64,000 nucleotides of DNA from Pseudomonas alcaliphila JAB1 (GTDB taxonomy: Bacteria; Pseudomonadota; Gammaproteobacteria; Pseudomonadales; Pseudomonadaceae). The notes below the pieces were generated by a model, which did no database searches, was not told the DNA's origin, and worked only from the letters and a program-made list of their open reading frames with translations. Shown here piece by piece: positions 25,581 through 34,073 of the stretch. Position 1 is the stretch's first letter. Each line of letters opens with the position of its first letter. The stretch covers positions 2,542,001 to 2,606,000 of the forward strand of contig NZ_CP016162.1 in the NCBI RefSeq assembly GCF_001941865.1. The letters are read 5' to 3'. A program made the translations under genes and the position numbers.

Positions 25581-26146
25581 TCTGCAGATCCTTGCATGAG
25601 CGCGATGTCGCTTCGAAGAAGATGGCCAGAGGGGGTGGCCGGGCCCATCGAGAAGCTCGGACACGATCCGCACCAGCCGGATTTCGCACGCGACCTTAGC
25701 AGGATGAAGTTGCGCAAAATTTTGCGCGAATGGTCCCTAAGCCCCGGGATGTGTGGGCTTGCTGCGACTGTAAGAAAATATTGCGTGCGCCAGCCGAAGT
25801 GAGCGACGGACGATCATGCTGTCGCTCCCCATGTGATCCAGCAGCGCTGGGCTGGGAAAGCTGGTCGAGACTCGAGTATCAAGAGATGGAAAGGGCGGAT
25901 GTGAATCGCCAAGGCCTAAAGCGCTGCTGATGAAGGTTTGGTCTGTGGAGGTGTGGATTCGTAGTGATCGGCGAGAGGTCTGCCGCGGCAAGACAATGTT
26001 GCCGCTTAGGTTGGTCGTTTCGGTGCAGCTGGCGCCGATGATTACGCTGCGTTGACTTGCCCACGTCGCCCTGTGCATCGTTGGCTTGTGGGGCTGGTTT
26101 GAACAAAACCCTCCCAGGCATCTGGGATCATTCGATAGGAGCAGGG
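25581..26146. other. divergent intergenic region between PAAR and NYN genes
   Basis: About 565 bases that must hold promoters for both directions. A hairpin GAGCGAC ... GTCGCTC spans about 25801-25827. Open frames here overlap each other on both strands and resemble nothing. The start of the NYN gene was moved to 26147, leaving 26057-26146 non-coding. Confidence 0.5.
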
Positions 26147-26959
26147 ATGGGAGCTTTCACTCCGGCTGGAGAAACGCGTGTAGCTGTTCTGGTGGATTGC
26201 GACAACGTATCGCCCGAGATTCTGGAACACGCATTGCGCGTTGTGGCCCAGTTCGCACGTGTCGTCCTGAGAAGGGGGTATGGCAATCACGGCACCTTGG
26301 CCAACAAGCGGCAGGAGGCTCTGGTTCGACTGGCCTTCACGCCATGCCTGCAGTACCAGTATGCAGCCGGCAAGAATACCTCCGATATCGCCTTGGCCCT
26401 GGATGCAATGGAGGCGCTCTTCGATCACCGTGCAGATACGTTCTGCCTGGTAACCAGCGACTCTGATTTCGCCTACCTGTGCCGCAAGCTCAGAGAGCGC
26501 GGCGCTACCGTCTGCATCGTCGGTGAACCCAAGACTCCCGACGCACTGCGCAACGCCAGCGACCAGTTCTTTGAGTGGCGCCGCGAGGAGCACTTCCTGG
26601 AGCCTGTTGGGGAGCAGGCTGACAAGCCCGCAGCCAAGGCTGAATCAAGCGCCAAGCAGGAAGCCGCCAAGCCTGAACTCAGCAAGCCAGTCTCCAAACG
26701 GCGACCGAGGTTCGTGGTGGATGCTGTATCTCTGCTTGCAGGCGGAACCAGTGAAGGCAAGGTCACCCTGAGCGCCCTTGGGCAGTACCTCAAGCGTACC
26801 GATCCGGCGTTCTCGCCAAACGCCTACGGCCATTCTGGTCTACTCGACATGATCAGAACCTACGACCTGCTGCACCTGATCCAAGAGAACGGCGGACACT
26901 GGACTGTGGGGCTGGCAGCCAAGGAAGAGGAACCGGCTGAACACGCTGCGCACGCCTGA
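26147..26959 (+). CDS. NYN-domain (LabA/DUF88) protein with OST-HTH/LOTUS domain
   Basis: A 270-residue protein. The NYN (PIN-like) nuclease fold covers about residues 10-140: VAVLVDCDNVSPEILEHAL supplies the first acidic pair, SDIALALDAMEALF the second, and CLVTSDSDFAYLCRKLRERG the third. A charged Ala/Lys linker follows, then an OST-HTH/LOTUS RNA-binding domain (about 190-255, ending YDLLHLIQENGGHW). Such proteins are thought to cut or handle RNA. AGGAG supports the start at 26147. It stands between the type VI module and radC; a decayed tail of a second copy lies at 2872-2922. Confidence 0.87.
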   Translation: MGAFTPAGETRVAVLVDCDNVSPEILEHALRVVAQFARVVLRRGYGNHGTLANKRQEALVRLAFTPCLQYQYAAGKNTSDIALALDAMEALFDHRADTFCLVTSDSDFAYLCRKLRERGATVCIVGEPKTPDALRNASDQFFEWRREEHFLEPVGEQADKPAAKAESSAKQEAAKPELSKPVSKRRPRFVVDAVSLLAGGTSEGKVTLSALGQYLKRTDPAFSPNAYGHSGLLDMIRTYDLLHLIQENGGHWTVGLAAKEEEPAEHAAHA

Positions 26960-26970
26960 AAGGGCGCAGC

Positions 26971-26991
26971 AAAAAGGGGGCTGAGCCCCCA
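26971..26991 (-). terminator. terminator downstream of radC
   Basis: On the minus strand GGGGGC-TCA-GCCCCC is followed by TTTTT, a compact strong hairpin immediately after the radC stop codon. The A tract precedes it on the plus strand, so it mainly serves radC. Confidence 0.8.
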
Positions 26992-26995
26992 TGGT

Positions 26996-27502
26996 TCATA
27001 GCAACCCAAGCTCAGCGAAAGATACGGTGCGTTGGCCTGCCACGATGACGTGATCCAGCGAGCGGGCATCCACCAGCGCCAAGGCCTCCTTCAAGCGTTG
27101 TGTGAGCACCTTGTCAGCCTGGCTCGGCTCTGGATTTCCGCTTGGATGGTTGTGCGCGAAGATCACTGCAGCTGCATTCAGGCGAAGCGCTTCCTTGACC
27201 ACCTCGCGCGGGTACACAGACGCACTGTCGATGGTGCCGCGGAAGATCTCGACGTACTGGATCAGGCAATGTTTGGCATTCAGAAACAGCGCTGCGAAAA
27301 CCCCGTGCTCAAAGCCACCCAGCTTCGCGATCAGGTACTCCTTGACCAGCTCCGAAGATGTGAAGGCTGCGCCTCGCTGAACCTTCTGATCGATCACCTT
27401 GCGAGCAGCGTTCAGGATTTGTTCTGCAGTGGCAGGCAAATAGTGACCTTGCTCGTCGCGAATCATCAGGGAAGCGTCAAAGGCGAGAGAAAGCTGCGAC
27501 AT
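26996..27502 (-). CDS. radC: RadC-like JAB-domain protein (island type)
   Basis: A 168-residue protein consisting of the RadC/JAB metal-binding domain: residues about 80-165 include FRGTIDSASVYPREVVKEAL, FAHNHPSGNPEPSQAD with the HxH metal ligands, and DHVIVAG. It lacks the N-terminal helix-hairpin-helix of housekeeping RadC and is the short form carried by integrative elements, whose role is not settled. MSQLSLAF at 27502 is taken as the start; the frame stays open through the upstream leader repeat but two truncated relatives share the same leader, so it is probably untranslated. A start at 27508 is possible. Confidence 0.88.
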   Translation of the reverse strand: MSQLSLAFDASLMIRDEQGHYLPATAEQILNAARKVIDQKVQRGAAFTSSELVKEYLIAKLGGFEHGVFAALFLNAKHCLIQYVEIFRGTIDSASVYPREVVKEALRLNAAAVIFAHNHPSGNPEPSQADKVLTQRLKEALALVDARSLDHVIVAGQRTVSFAELGLL

Positions 27503-27735
27503 GATCATGCTCCAGTTGCTCGGGCGGAATTGCCCGGAACCGGCCCAGCACGGCGTAGCGCAGCAGTCAGGGGGCGATAGCCGGCCCAGCCGAAAGCGCG
27601 CGAAGCGCGTGCAGCCCTTGACGGCGAGAACGCCGTGATAGGGTGAGAGGAAACAGCAAGACCGCCATTCCACCGGTCTCACAGGCGCCGCCAGCAAGCG
27701 CAGCGCGCAGGCTCTATCGACCCAGCGACAGACGC
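27503..27735 (-). repeat. radC leader repeat, copy 2 (with intact gene)
   Basis: The leader that precedes intact radC; nearly the same sequence precedes the radC fragments at 3397 and 50869. Read on the minus strand it contains the string CACGGCGTTCTCGCCGTCAA, a GCGCGCTTCGCGCGC-type hairpin and CGGGCAATTCCGCCCG, that is three small hairpins within 150 bases. It may be a structured 5' untranslated region. Confidence 0.7.
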
Positions 27736-27759
27736 AAAGAGGTGTTGTGGGCTAGCAGC

Positions 27760-28045
27760 AGTACTGCAGCTATGGCCTGCAACAGCAAGGAGAAAGGAGC
27801 AACGCCGGTCCTCACTATGTGACCAGTACCCCATCAACAGGATTGGCAGACGGCCGCTACCGAAATATTCTTCGGTCTCTGGGCTAACGAAGTGCGAACA
27901 GGCAGGACGCTGACCCCATGCACTCGGTTAGCTCAGAACCTTCCTTTCAGGTCTGTTTTAACAGACCACTTCATTGGCATTTTCCATGGCTCAGGTCAGC
28001 CCTGACACCTCGCTTCGGCGAGCGTCAGGGTCTTTCTGTGGCCGA
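27760..28045. repeat. island hairpin repeat R, copy 3
   Basis: Matches 3650-3984 over its length and 23090-23260 from 27918. It contains a dyad (GGTCTG ... CAGACC) near 27948-27967 and the main hairpin at 27999-28030, followed by TCTTTCTG. Its right end overlaps the 3' end of the leftward hypothetical gene. Confidence 0.7.
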
Positions 28046-28343
28046 AGTAGTCACCAGTGGTACAGCTTTTGGCGTGCTCATCGCCGCCTTGGTGCGAGCA
28101 CATACGCTGATGGATACGACTCAGGAAACCCACCTCGAAAGCTCGTCTCTCAATGGCGCATGGCAGCAGATCGCGCTCGGCGATCATCACTGCCCAGAGC
28201 CATCCACTGCGGGCGTTGTCGAGCCAGGTCTGGGCCAGCTTCACGCCCTGGTCGAACGCCTCTCTGCAATCGGCAGCCCAGGCTATTTCGATGCCTGGAT
28301 GGCCGTCATTAGGTGGAAGGCACGTCATGACGCCATTGCTCAT
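27996..28343 (-). CDS. island hypothetical protein
   Basis: A 115-residue soluble protein starting MSNGVMTCLPPNDGHPGIEI. It contains DCREAFDQGVKLAQTWLDNA and a basic SRIHQRMC stretch; no catalytic motif is seen. Its ATG overlaps the stop of the upstream gene (ATGA at 28340-28343), so the two are translationally coupled. The last 17 residues are encoded by the R repeat, which suggests the natural C-terminus was replaced when the repeat arrived. Similar pairs occur, as far as I recall, on Pseudomonas integrative elements; function unknown. Confidence 0.6.
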   Translation of the reverse strand: MSNGVMTCLPPNDGHPGIEIAWAADCREAFDQGVKLAQTWLDNARSGWLWAVMIAERDLLPCAIERRAFEVGFLSRIHQRMCSHQGGDEHAKSCTTGDYFGHRKTLTLAEARCQG

Positions 28344-28609
28344 CTGGCACCTCCCCGCACTTCGGAGAGGGCGCGGCGATAGAGCACGACCATCTCATCG
28401 AGCAGAGCCAGCGCTGAATAAGCAGCGATGCGCACGCGCAGATCCGCGGGATGCAAGCCTTCAGGTTCAGCCAGTTGATCGAGCAGATTGCCGAGCATGA
28501 CGCCGCGCAGTTCAGCGGCAGCTTCAGAGGGTAGGGGAGAGCGTTCGGATTCATGCAGCGGGCTTCGCTGCAACGGAAAAGGTACAACGCAGGATTCGAA
28601 CTCAGCCAT
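28340..28609 (-). CDS. island hypothetical protein
   Basis: An 89-residue acidic, helical protein (MAEFESCVVPFPLQRSPLHE ... LGNLLDQLAEPEG ... YSALALLDEMVVLYRRALSE). The start at 28609 is supported by a GGAGGTG ribosome site. The open frame upstream runs into a leader-like region and is not used. It is coupled to the following gene by a four-base overlap. No function is assigned. Confidence 0.65.
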   Translation of the reverse strand: MAEFESCVVPFPLQRSPLHESERSPLPSEAAAELRGVMLGNLLDQLAEPEGLHPADLRVRIAAYSALALLDEMVVLYRRALSEVRGGAR

Positions 28610-29167
28610 GGCGCACCTCCGGAGCAGAGGTGGACAGCAAGACCTGAAGCCCAAGGCGGAGCTCTCGGGTAAAAAAGGGGTAGCGCATTTTCCTTATGCT
28701 CCTCGGTTTGATTAAGGAGCTGCCACCCACTGTTCTGACGCAGTATGGTGGCAGACCGTACGGGGGTCAGAAACCGGTAACCGAGGGAACCGGCCAGGCA
28801 AAAGCCTGCCCCGCACGGCCTGCCATAGAAAGCGATAGCAAACACTGGAGCATTTGCCGCTTCGCTATGACGCAACCGCGCCCTCGATTGATCGGGTTCT
28901 GACGCCCGGCCGTGGGACTTACCACGACGGGCGCACTCTAGCCCGAGGGTTTCAGGATGGCAACCTACTGTGGCGTAGTTGGTTGGGTGGTGGGCCAGTC
29001 GATCTCGCACTTGATGGGGTAGAAGGGCAGGGTCGTACTCCTGCTATGGTTATTGGCCCTTCCTAAACAGCCGTGTATCGGACTCTGTGCGCTAGCGTAC
29101 GGAGTGCCCGGCCATTGGGCGTATGCTGGAGCCCTTGCGCTGTGTTTTGCACCCAGAGAGCCCGATC
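28610..29167. other. long leader/intergenic region of the island hypothetical operon
   Basis: About 560 bases without a supportable gene. From about 28710 to 28830 it is rich in local dyads, such as GGTTTCTGACC-type and GGTAACCGAGGGAACCGG segments and CAGGCAAAAGCCTG near 28797-28810. This looks like a structured leader for the leftward operon, as at radC. The right end must also hold the promoter of the first Crp-like gene. Confidence 0.45.
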
Positions 29168-29896
29168 ATGCACGAATCGCATCAGCCGCAGCAGAACCAT
29201 CTGTTGGCGGCCCTGTCAGCCGAGGTGCGCCAGCGCCTGTTCGCGCATCTAGAGCTTGTACCTTTGCCGCTTGGCAAGGTGCTCTATGAATCTGGCGATA
29301 CCATGCGCCATGTCTACTTCCCCACCGATTCGATCATTTCGCTGATCTATGTGATGGAGAGTGGCGCTTCTGCGGAAATTTCCGTGGTCGGCAACGAGGG
29401 GCTGGTCGGCATCGCCCTGTTCATGGGCGGTGAGAGCACGCCGAGCCGGGCGGTAGTACAGAGCGGCGGGCATGCCTTCCGGCTCAAGGGGCCGCTACTC
29501 AAGATCGAGTTCGAACGCCACGGCGAACTGCTGGTGCTGATGCTGCGTTATACCCAGGCGCTGATCACCCAGATGGCGCAGACCGCGGTGTGCAACCGTC
29601 ACCATTCCATTGACCAGCAGCTGTGTCGCTGGTTGCTGTTGTCACTCGACCGGTTGCCGAGCAACCAACTGACCATGACCCAGGAGCTGATCGCCAACAT
29701 GCTTGGCGTGCGCCGCGAAGGCGTGACCGAGGCGGCTGGAAAATTGCAGCGCCAGGGCGTGATCGAGTACAGCCGCGGGCATATCACCGTGCTCGACCGG
29801 CACAAGCTGGAACAGCTCAGTTGCGAGTGCTACGCGGTGGTGAAGAAGGAGACTGACCGTCTGCTGCCATACGTGCCGCAGCGTCAGGTCAACTGA
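29168..29896 (+). CDS. Crp/Fnr-family regulator, paralogue 1
   Basis: A 242-residue regulator. The cyclic-nucleotide-type beta-barrel occupies about 20-130 (PLPLGKVLYESGDTMRHVYF, VVGNEGLVGIALFMGGESTP), but the arginine-containing cAMP pocket of classical Crp is not evident, so the ligand is unknown. A dimer helix follows and then the winged HTH (ELIANMLGVRREGVTEAAGK). The start at 29168 skips 15 residues of open frame. It is followed by a second, more diverged relative 120 bases on, and a third lies at 49699. Members of this group respond to envelope or redox stress in some bacteria; here that is inference. Confidence 0.88.
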   Translation: MHESHQPQQNHLLAALSAEVRQRLFAHLELVPLPLGKVLYESGDTMRHVYFPTDSIISLIYVMESGASAEISVVGNEGLVGIALFMGGESTPSRAVVQSGGHAFRLKGPLLKIEFERHGELLVLMLRYTQALITQMAQTAVCNRHHSIDQQLCRWLLLSLDRLPSNQLTMTQELIANMLGVRREGVTEAAGKLQRQGVIEYSRGHITVLDRHKLEQLSCECYAVVKKETDRLLPYVPQRQVN

Positions 29897-30015
29897 GGCG
29901 TTGCGTGCCGTAGCGAACAGAGCGCCACCACCGGCTTGCCCCAGACTGGCGACGCGGGATGGTCAGGCACCTGCTCCGCACCCCTCCGATTCGTACGTGC
30001 CGCAGGGACTCGCCC

Positions 30016-30732
30016 ATGTCAGGGGTCATCCAGAATCTGCTCCTCGCCGGCTTGCCGGTCAAAGAGCGCAATGCCGTGCTGCAGCACTGCGAGCTGGTGC
30101 AGCTGCAATTCGGCAGCCTCCTGTGCGAGGCCAACGAGCCGATGCACTACCTGTACTTTCCGCTCACCGCCTTTATCTCGCAGGTGAATATCCTGAGTGG
30201 CCATCATCCGCTGGAATTGGGTTTGATCGGCTACGAAGGCATGCTCGGTGTCACCCTTGTACTGGGGGTAGAGACGGCGCCCAGCCGGGCGGTGGTGCAG
30301 GGTGCAGGCAGCGCCTTGCGCATCACCATCGAAGCGCTGCACGAAGAGCTGCTGGCCAGCCCGCGGCTGCAGCGTCGACTCAAGCGCTATCTCTACGTGT
30401 TGCTGGTGCAGCTGTCGCAGAACGCCGCCTGCGGCCAGTTCCATGCATTGGAGCCGCGCCTGGCACGCTGGCTGTTGATGACACACGACCGTGCCCATGC
30501 CGACCATTTCCACCTGACTCATCAATACCTGGCCAACATGCTCGGGGTGCGCCGCAGCGGGGTGACCATTGCCGCTGGCGCGCTGCAGTTACGTGGGCTG
30601 ATCCACTACAGCCGTGGCGAAATCAGCATTCTTGATCGGCCGCGGCTGGAGGCGGCGGCCTGCGAGTGCTACGCCGAGATGCTCGACGACTACAGCCGGC
30701 AGTTCAGCCTGCCGCTGCGCCGCTTGGCCTGA
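30016..30732 (+). CDS. Crp/Fnr-family regulator, paralogue 2
   Basis: A 238-residue relative of the gene just upstream, with the same order of beta-barrel (LLCEANEPMHYLYFPLTAFI, LIGYEGMLGVTLVLGVETAP), dimer helix and winged HTH (LANMLGVRRSGVTIAAGALQ). It is clearly diverged from paralogue 1 in the sensor half. Start at 30016 (MSGVIQNLLLAG) gives the same N-terminal length as its neighbours. Both genes read the same way and end against the diguanylate cyclase gene, which is convergent. Confidence 0.85.
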   Translation: MSGVIQNLLLAGLPVKERNAVLQHCELVQLQFGSLLCEANEPMHYLYFPLTAFISQVNILSGHHPLELGLIGYEGMLGVTLVLGVETAPSRAVVQGAGSALRITIEALHEELLASPRLQRRLKRYLYVLLVQLSQNAACGQFHALEPRLARWLLMTHDRAHADHFHLTHQYLANMLGVRRSGVTIAAGALQLRGLIHYSRGEISILDRPRLEAAACECYAEMLDDYSRQFSLPLRRLA

Positions 30733-30753
30733 GTCAGGTACTGTCTGCGCGGC

Positions 30754-31980
30754 TTACCGGTTGCCATCCGCGTGCACCTCGATACTGTCGTGGAAGAACC
30801 GATAGCGGTTGCGGCCGGTCTGCTTGGCCTGATACATGGCACTGTCGGCATGGCGCAGCAATGCCTCGGCACTGCTGCCGTCGGCCGGGAACAGACTGAT
30901 GCCAATGCTGCAGGTGATCTGTACCTCAATCTGCTCGATACAGTGCTGCGCCGCCAGGGCGTCGAGAATTTTCCGTGCGCTGATGGCGGCATCCCGTTCG
31001 TCCTGGATTTCGCTCAGCAACACGATGAATTCATCGCCGCCGGTCCGGCTGACAGTGTCCGAGCTGCGCACGCAGGCCAGCAGGCGTCGGGCGACGGATT
31101 GCAGCAACTGGTCGCCGACAGTGTGTCCGCGTGAATCGTTGATCTGCTTGAAGTCGTCGAGGTCGAGAAACATCAGCGCTAGCGAACTGGCATGTCGCTT
31201 CGCCAGGTGGATCGCCTGGGCAATGCGGTCGTCGAGCAACAGACGATTGGGCAGGTGGGTAAGGATGTCGTGCTGGGCCAGGTGCGTCATCTTGTCGGCC
31301 GTCGCCTGCGCTGCACTGACGTCATGAAAGACGACCACCGCCCCGCTGATTTGCCCATCGCCATTGTGGATCGGCGCCGAGGAGTCCTCGAATGCTCGCG
31401 GTGCACGAGGGTCCTTGTCACGGGACGTTGGACGATTCTCTCGCAGGATCTGCGGCACCGTGGCAGTGCAGCGGCTGGCGTCGCCATCGGGCGGCGGCAT
31501 CACTTCTGCGATGGAGTGGCCGCGCGCTTGTTCCAGCGTCCAGCCGCTGATGCGTTGGGCGGCGCGGTTGAGGTAATCGACCCGGCCTAGCAGGTCCGTC
31601 GTGATCACCGCAGCGCCGATCGAATCAAGAATGACCTGGGCGTGTGCGTGCTCATGGGCAAGCCGGTCTGCCGGGATCAGGGCGCAGAACGCCTGCGTGG
31701 TCCGAGAATCTCGGCCATCGCCGAGGGCTCGATAGAGCATCAGTGGTACGGCCGCGGCGATGCGTGACAACAGCTCGAAGTTGGTCAGGGCGTTACCGCG
31801 ATACAGGCTCTGCTCAAACAGAGCGATATCCAGGCCGCCGGCCTGCGCGCGCGTGACCGCATCGTCCAGCCGATCCAGGCATTCGACGACGAAACAGCCG
31901 TCGCCGGCCAGGTTCAGTACGGTCTGGAGCTCGCATCCGGCTGCGGCATCCGCCGTGACCAGGAGAATTCGATAGGTCAT
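30754..31980 (-). CDS. PAS-GGDEF diguanylate cyclase
   Basis: A 408-residue signalling enzyme that makes cyclic di-GMP. An N-terminal receiver-like domain (1-110, RILLVTADAAAG) seems to lack the phospho-acceptor Asp and may be a pseudo-receiver. A PAS domain follows (about 112-235, ITTDLLGRVDYLNRAAQRIS). The C-terminal catalytic domain has RTGGDEFIVLL, and RSSD five residues before it is the inhibitory I-site. No EAL domain. No membrane segment, so it acts in the cytoplasm. It may link the stress block to biofilm-type outputs. Confidence 0.92.
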   Translation of the reverse strand: MTYRILLVTADAAAGCELQTVLNLAGDGCFVVECLDRLDDAVTRAQAGGLDIALFEQSLYRGNALTNFELLSRIAAAVPLMLYRALGDGRDSRTTQAFCALIPADRLAHEHAHAQVILDSIGAAVITTDLLGRVDYLNRAAQRISGWTLEQARGHSIAEVMPPPDGDASRCTATVPQILRENRPTSRDKDPRAPRAFEDSSAPIHNGDGQISGAVVVFHDVSAAQATADKMTHLAQHDILTHLPNRLLLDDRIAQAIHLAKRHASSLALMFLDLDDFKQINDSRGHTVGDQLLQSVARRLLACVRSSDTVSRTGGDEFIVLLSEIQDERDAAISARKILDALAAQHCIEQIEVQITCSIGISLFPADGSSAEALLRHADSAMYQAKQTGRNRYRFFHDSIEVHADGNR

Positions 31981-32025
31981 GGCGTTTCCCCTTGCTGGTT
32001 CCCGGGAGCCATTCTGCCGGCCGCT

Positions 32026-32817
32026 TCAGCGCGCCGAGGTGAGATTGTTGCTGATGATGATCTCGACCCGACGGTTCAGTTGCCGTCCCGCGGCCGAGTC
32101 GTTGCCGGCCACCGGCGAGCCTTCGCCCATGCCTGAGGCGAGCAGGCGGCTGGCGGCGATGCCCTGGCTTTGCAGGTGGGACTTCACGCTGTCGGCACGA
32201 CGCTGCGACAGACCGAAGTTGGCACTCTCGCTGCCGACGTTGTCGGTGTGGCCTTCAATTGTCACCGTACGTTCTGGATGACGATTGAGAAAGTCGGTGA
32301 GTGTGGCCAGGTTATGGTTGGCGTTGCCATTGAGCTCCGCTCGGCCGCTGGCGAACAACAGATCACCCAGGGTCACCAGCAGGCCGCGTTCGGTTTCCTC
32401 GGCGTTGAGGCCGTCGATCTGCCGTTGCAGATCGACGTTGCGTTGCTGCGCTTGATCGGCTTCGCGGGTGCGTGAGTCGAGGCGGGCACTTTCGCGTTGT
32501 TCGCCCAGTTGCCTACGTTGGTCCTCATAGAAACGCTCCAGGGCGCGAGCACGGGCGATCTCCACCTTGCGATCAGCCATCACCACCAGGTGTTGGCCCA
32601 GGACTTCATCGGTTCGCGGCTTTTCGGCAGCCAGTACGGCGATCTCTGCAGCCTCCAGGGAGACCGGTACACGGCTGGCCAACTGCGGGTCGTTTTGCAA
32701 CTGGGTTAACCGGTTGCGGGCATCGGCTGCGCCCGGCGGTGTCACTGACGTGGCTGCACAGCCAACGAGGGAGAAGGCGGCAACCAATAGATAGACTTGC
32801 GTGTAGTGCACGTTCAT
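32026..32817 (-). CDS. OmpA-family lipoprotein with DUF4398-like N-terminal part
   Basis: A 263-residue envelope protein. A lipoprotein signal ends at LVGCAA (Cys at about 20). A DUF4398-like helical coiled coil follows (about 30-140), and the C-terminal OmpA peptidoglycan-binding domain has TVTIEGHTDNVGSESANFGL and LSQRRADSVKSHL. It would anchor the outer membrane to the wall. Its ATG overlaps the stop of the upstream DUF4398 lipoprotein by four bases, so the two are coupled. Confidence 0.9.
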   Translation of the reverse strand: MNVHYTQVYLLVAAFSLVGCAATSVTPPGAADARNRLTQLQNDPQLASRVPVSLEAAEIAVLAAEKPRTDEVLGQHLVVMADRKVEIARARALERFYEDQRRQLGEQRESARLDSRTREADQAQQRNVDLQRQIDGLNAEETERGLLVTLGDLLFASGRAELNGNANHNLATLTDFLNRHPERTVTIEGHTDNVGSESANFGLSQRRADSVKSHLQSQGIAASRLLASGMGEGSPVAGNDSAAGRQLNRRVEIIISNNLTSAR

Positions 32818-33209
32818 GGTCTCACTCCCGTGTTGCGTTGCATTTCCTGCTTCAGGCTCTCGGTGCCATCACGCATTTCCTGATTGACGATGAGCGCCTT
32901 GGTCATTTGCGAACGAGCCATGGCCAGTTCGGCTTCAGCCCGCGATTGTTCGGCCATGCGCGTGGCCAGCGGCATGTCCTCGTTCTGCACCGCCACTTCT
33001 GCGGCTGCCAGTTTCTCCCGGGCCATGCCTAGTTCGAAGGCTGCATGCTCGCCGGCACGGGCCTGTTCGGCACTCTGGATAGCAAATTGCGCGGCCTGCA
33101 GTTCCTGGATAGGCGGCACAGGTTGCGATGCGCAGGCCGCGAGTAGCAGGGCGGTTCCGGCAAGGCCCAGTAGCGCTCCGACGCGGGTGGTTTTCTTGGT
33201 CTTGTTCAT
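32814..33209 (-). CDS. DUF4398 lipoprotein
   Basis: A 131-residue lipoprotein: basic start, hydrophobic LLGLAGTALLLAACASQ with the lipid-accepting Cys, then an Ala/Glu-rich helical domain (AAQFAIQSAEQARAGEHAAF) of the DUF4398 type. It is co-translated with the OmpA-like lipoprotein, whose N-terminal half is built the same way, so the two may form a heteromeric envelope brace. Function otherwise unknown. Confidence 0.88.
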   Translation of the reverse strand: MNKTKKTTRVGALLGLAGTALLLAACASQPVPPIQELQAAQFAIQSAEQARAGEHAAFELGMAREKLAAAEVAVQNEDMPLATRMAEQSRAEAELAMARSQMTKALIVNQEMRDGTESLKQEMQRNTGVRP

Positions 33210-33272
33210 CTAGCTGTCCTCGGGCCGGCGGAGCCTGGGCGTCCGCCTGCACAGTGATAAATCGACGGCGGC

Positions 33273-33482
33273 TCAGCGGTGTTTGGCGTCCAGCGTATGG
33301 CGCCCGCCAGGTTCCCCGGCTAATGACCCCGGCGACTGCTGCGGGGGCATGCTCTTGTCCGTGTCGTCCCGGCGCTTGGGTTGAAAACCGGGCTCTGAGA
33401 ACGAGCCCGGCTCCGCCGGGCGGCGGCGCTCGGTCACCTGTGGTGGTTGATAGGTAGGGTCGGGTTGCGTGGGGTTATGCAT
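33273..33482 (-). CDS. small proline-rich hydrophilic protein (MHxP type)
   Basis: A 69-residue protein beginning MHNPTQPDPTYQPPQ and rich in Pro, Arg, Asp and Ser; it is predicted to be disordered. Its N-terminus resembles those of two other small proteins nearby (38618 and 39769), which suggests a family. It lies in the same direction as the DUF4398/OmpA pair. No known domain. Confidence 0.55.
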   Translation of the reverse strand: MHNPTQPDPTYQPPQVTERRRPAEPGSFSEPGFQPKRRDDTDKSMPPQQSPGSLAGEPGGRHTLDAKHR

Positions 33483-33690
33483 CGTGCACCTCTGCTGTGG
33501 AGCGGGGCCGGCGGGAGTGCCTGACCCTGATGCAGCAGATTGCCTGGTGTACGAATCGGCGTCGGTACGTTGCCGCGCATAGAGGGAAGCTGCGGCGGCC
33601 CCGGAAATGGCGTTCGCTGGCGCACAGACGCACTTGCGACGGCGGCGCAGGCTGCTCTTTCACTCAGCCTCAGTTCATTTGGAGTCAATC

Positions 33691-34071
33691 ATGCATAGTT
33701 CAGACAATCGCCCAGAGTCGGGAAGCAATGGTTTCGGTGGTGCGGCGCAACCCGCCTTGGTTCTCCCCGAGGGCACCACACGCACCGGCCTGAGCAAGGA
33801 ATTTCACAATCTGTTGGCCGACCTCGAAGACCTTATCAAGGAAACCACCTCGCTCGGTGCCGACGATCTGGCACATGCCAAGGATCGGCTGGTTGCCCGC
33901 CTGGCCAGCACTCGTCAGGGAATCGAGACGCTTGGGCTTAGCTTGGCCAAACAGGCCAATCATCAGGCAGTGATGGCCAATGATTACGTGCATGCGCAGC
34001 CTTGGAAGGCCATCGGGGTCGGCGCGGCGGCGGCCTTTCTGCTCGGCTGTGTGCTGGCTCGTAGCCGATAA
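33691..34071 (+). CDS. DUF883/ElaB-YqjD-type membrane-anchored protein
   Basis: A 126-residue protein: disordered start, a long amphipathic helix (LSKEFHNLLADLEDLIKETT ... RLVARLASTRQG), then a C-terminal membrane anchor (AIGVGAAAAFLLGCVLARS). YqjD and ElaB proteins have this build, bind ribosomes and are induced in stationary phase. The start at 33691 is used because the residues upstream are unlike the family. It heads an operon with the holin-family and third gene, matching yqjD-yqjE-yqjK order. Confidence 0.87.
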   Translation: MHSSDNRPESGSNGFGGAAQPALVLPEGTTRTGLSKEFHNLLADLEDLIKETTSLGADDLAHAKDRLVARLASTRQGIETLGLSLAKQANHQAVMANDYVHAQPWKAIGVGAAAAFLLGCVLARSR

Positions 34072-34073
34072 GC

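Noticed and set aside
27503..27697. N-terminal extension of RadC through the leader repeat
   Set aside because: The frame is open, but the leader is also kept in copies with no gene, the translated text is unlike any RadC, and MSQLSLAF is conserved as a start in all three copies.
28309..29010. 233-codon minus-strand open frame
   Set aside because: It overlaps the better-supported coupled pair at 27996-28609 in another frame, lacks a ribosome site and crosses a dyad-rich leader.
32935..33252. second minus-strand frame over the DUF4398 lipoprotein
   Set aside because: No lipobox or domain; the alternative frame has a lipoprotein signal and a coupled neighbour.
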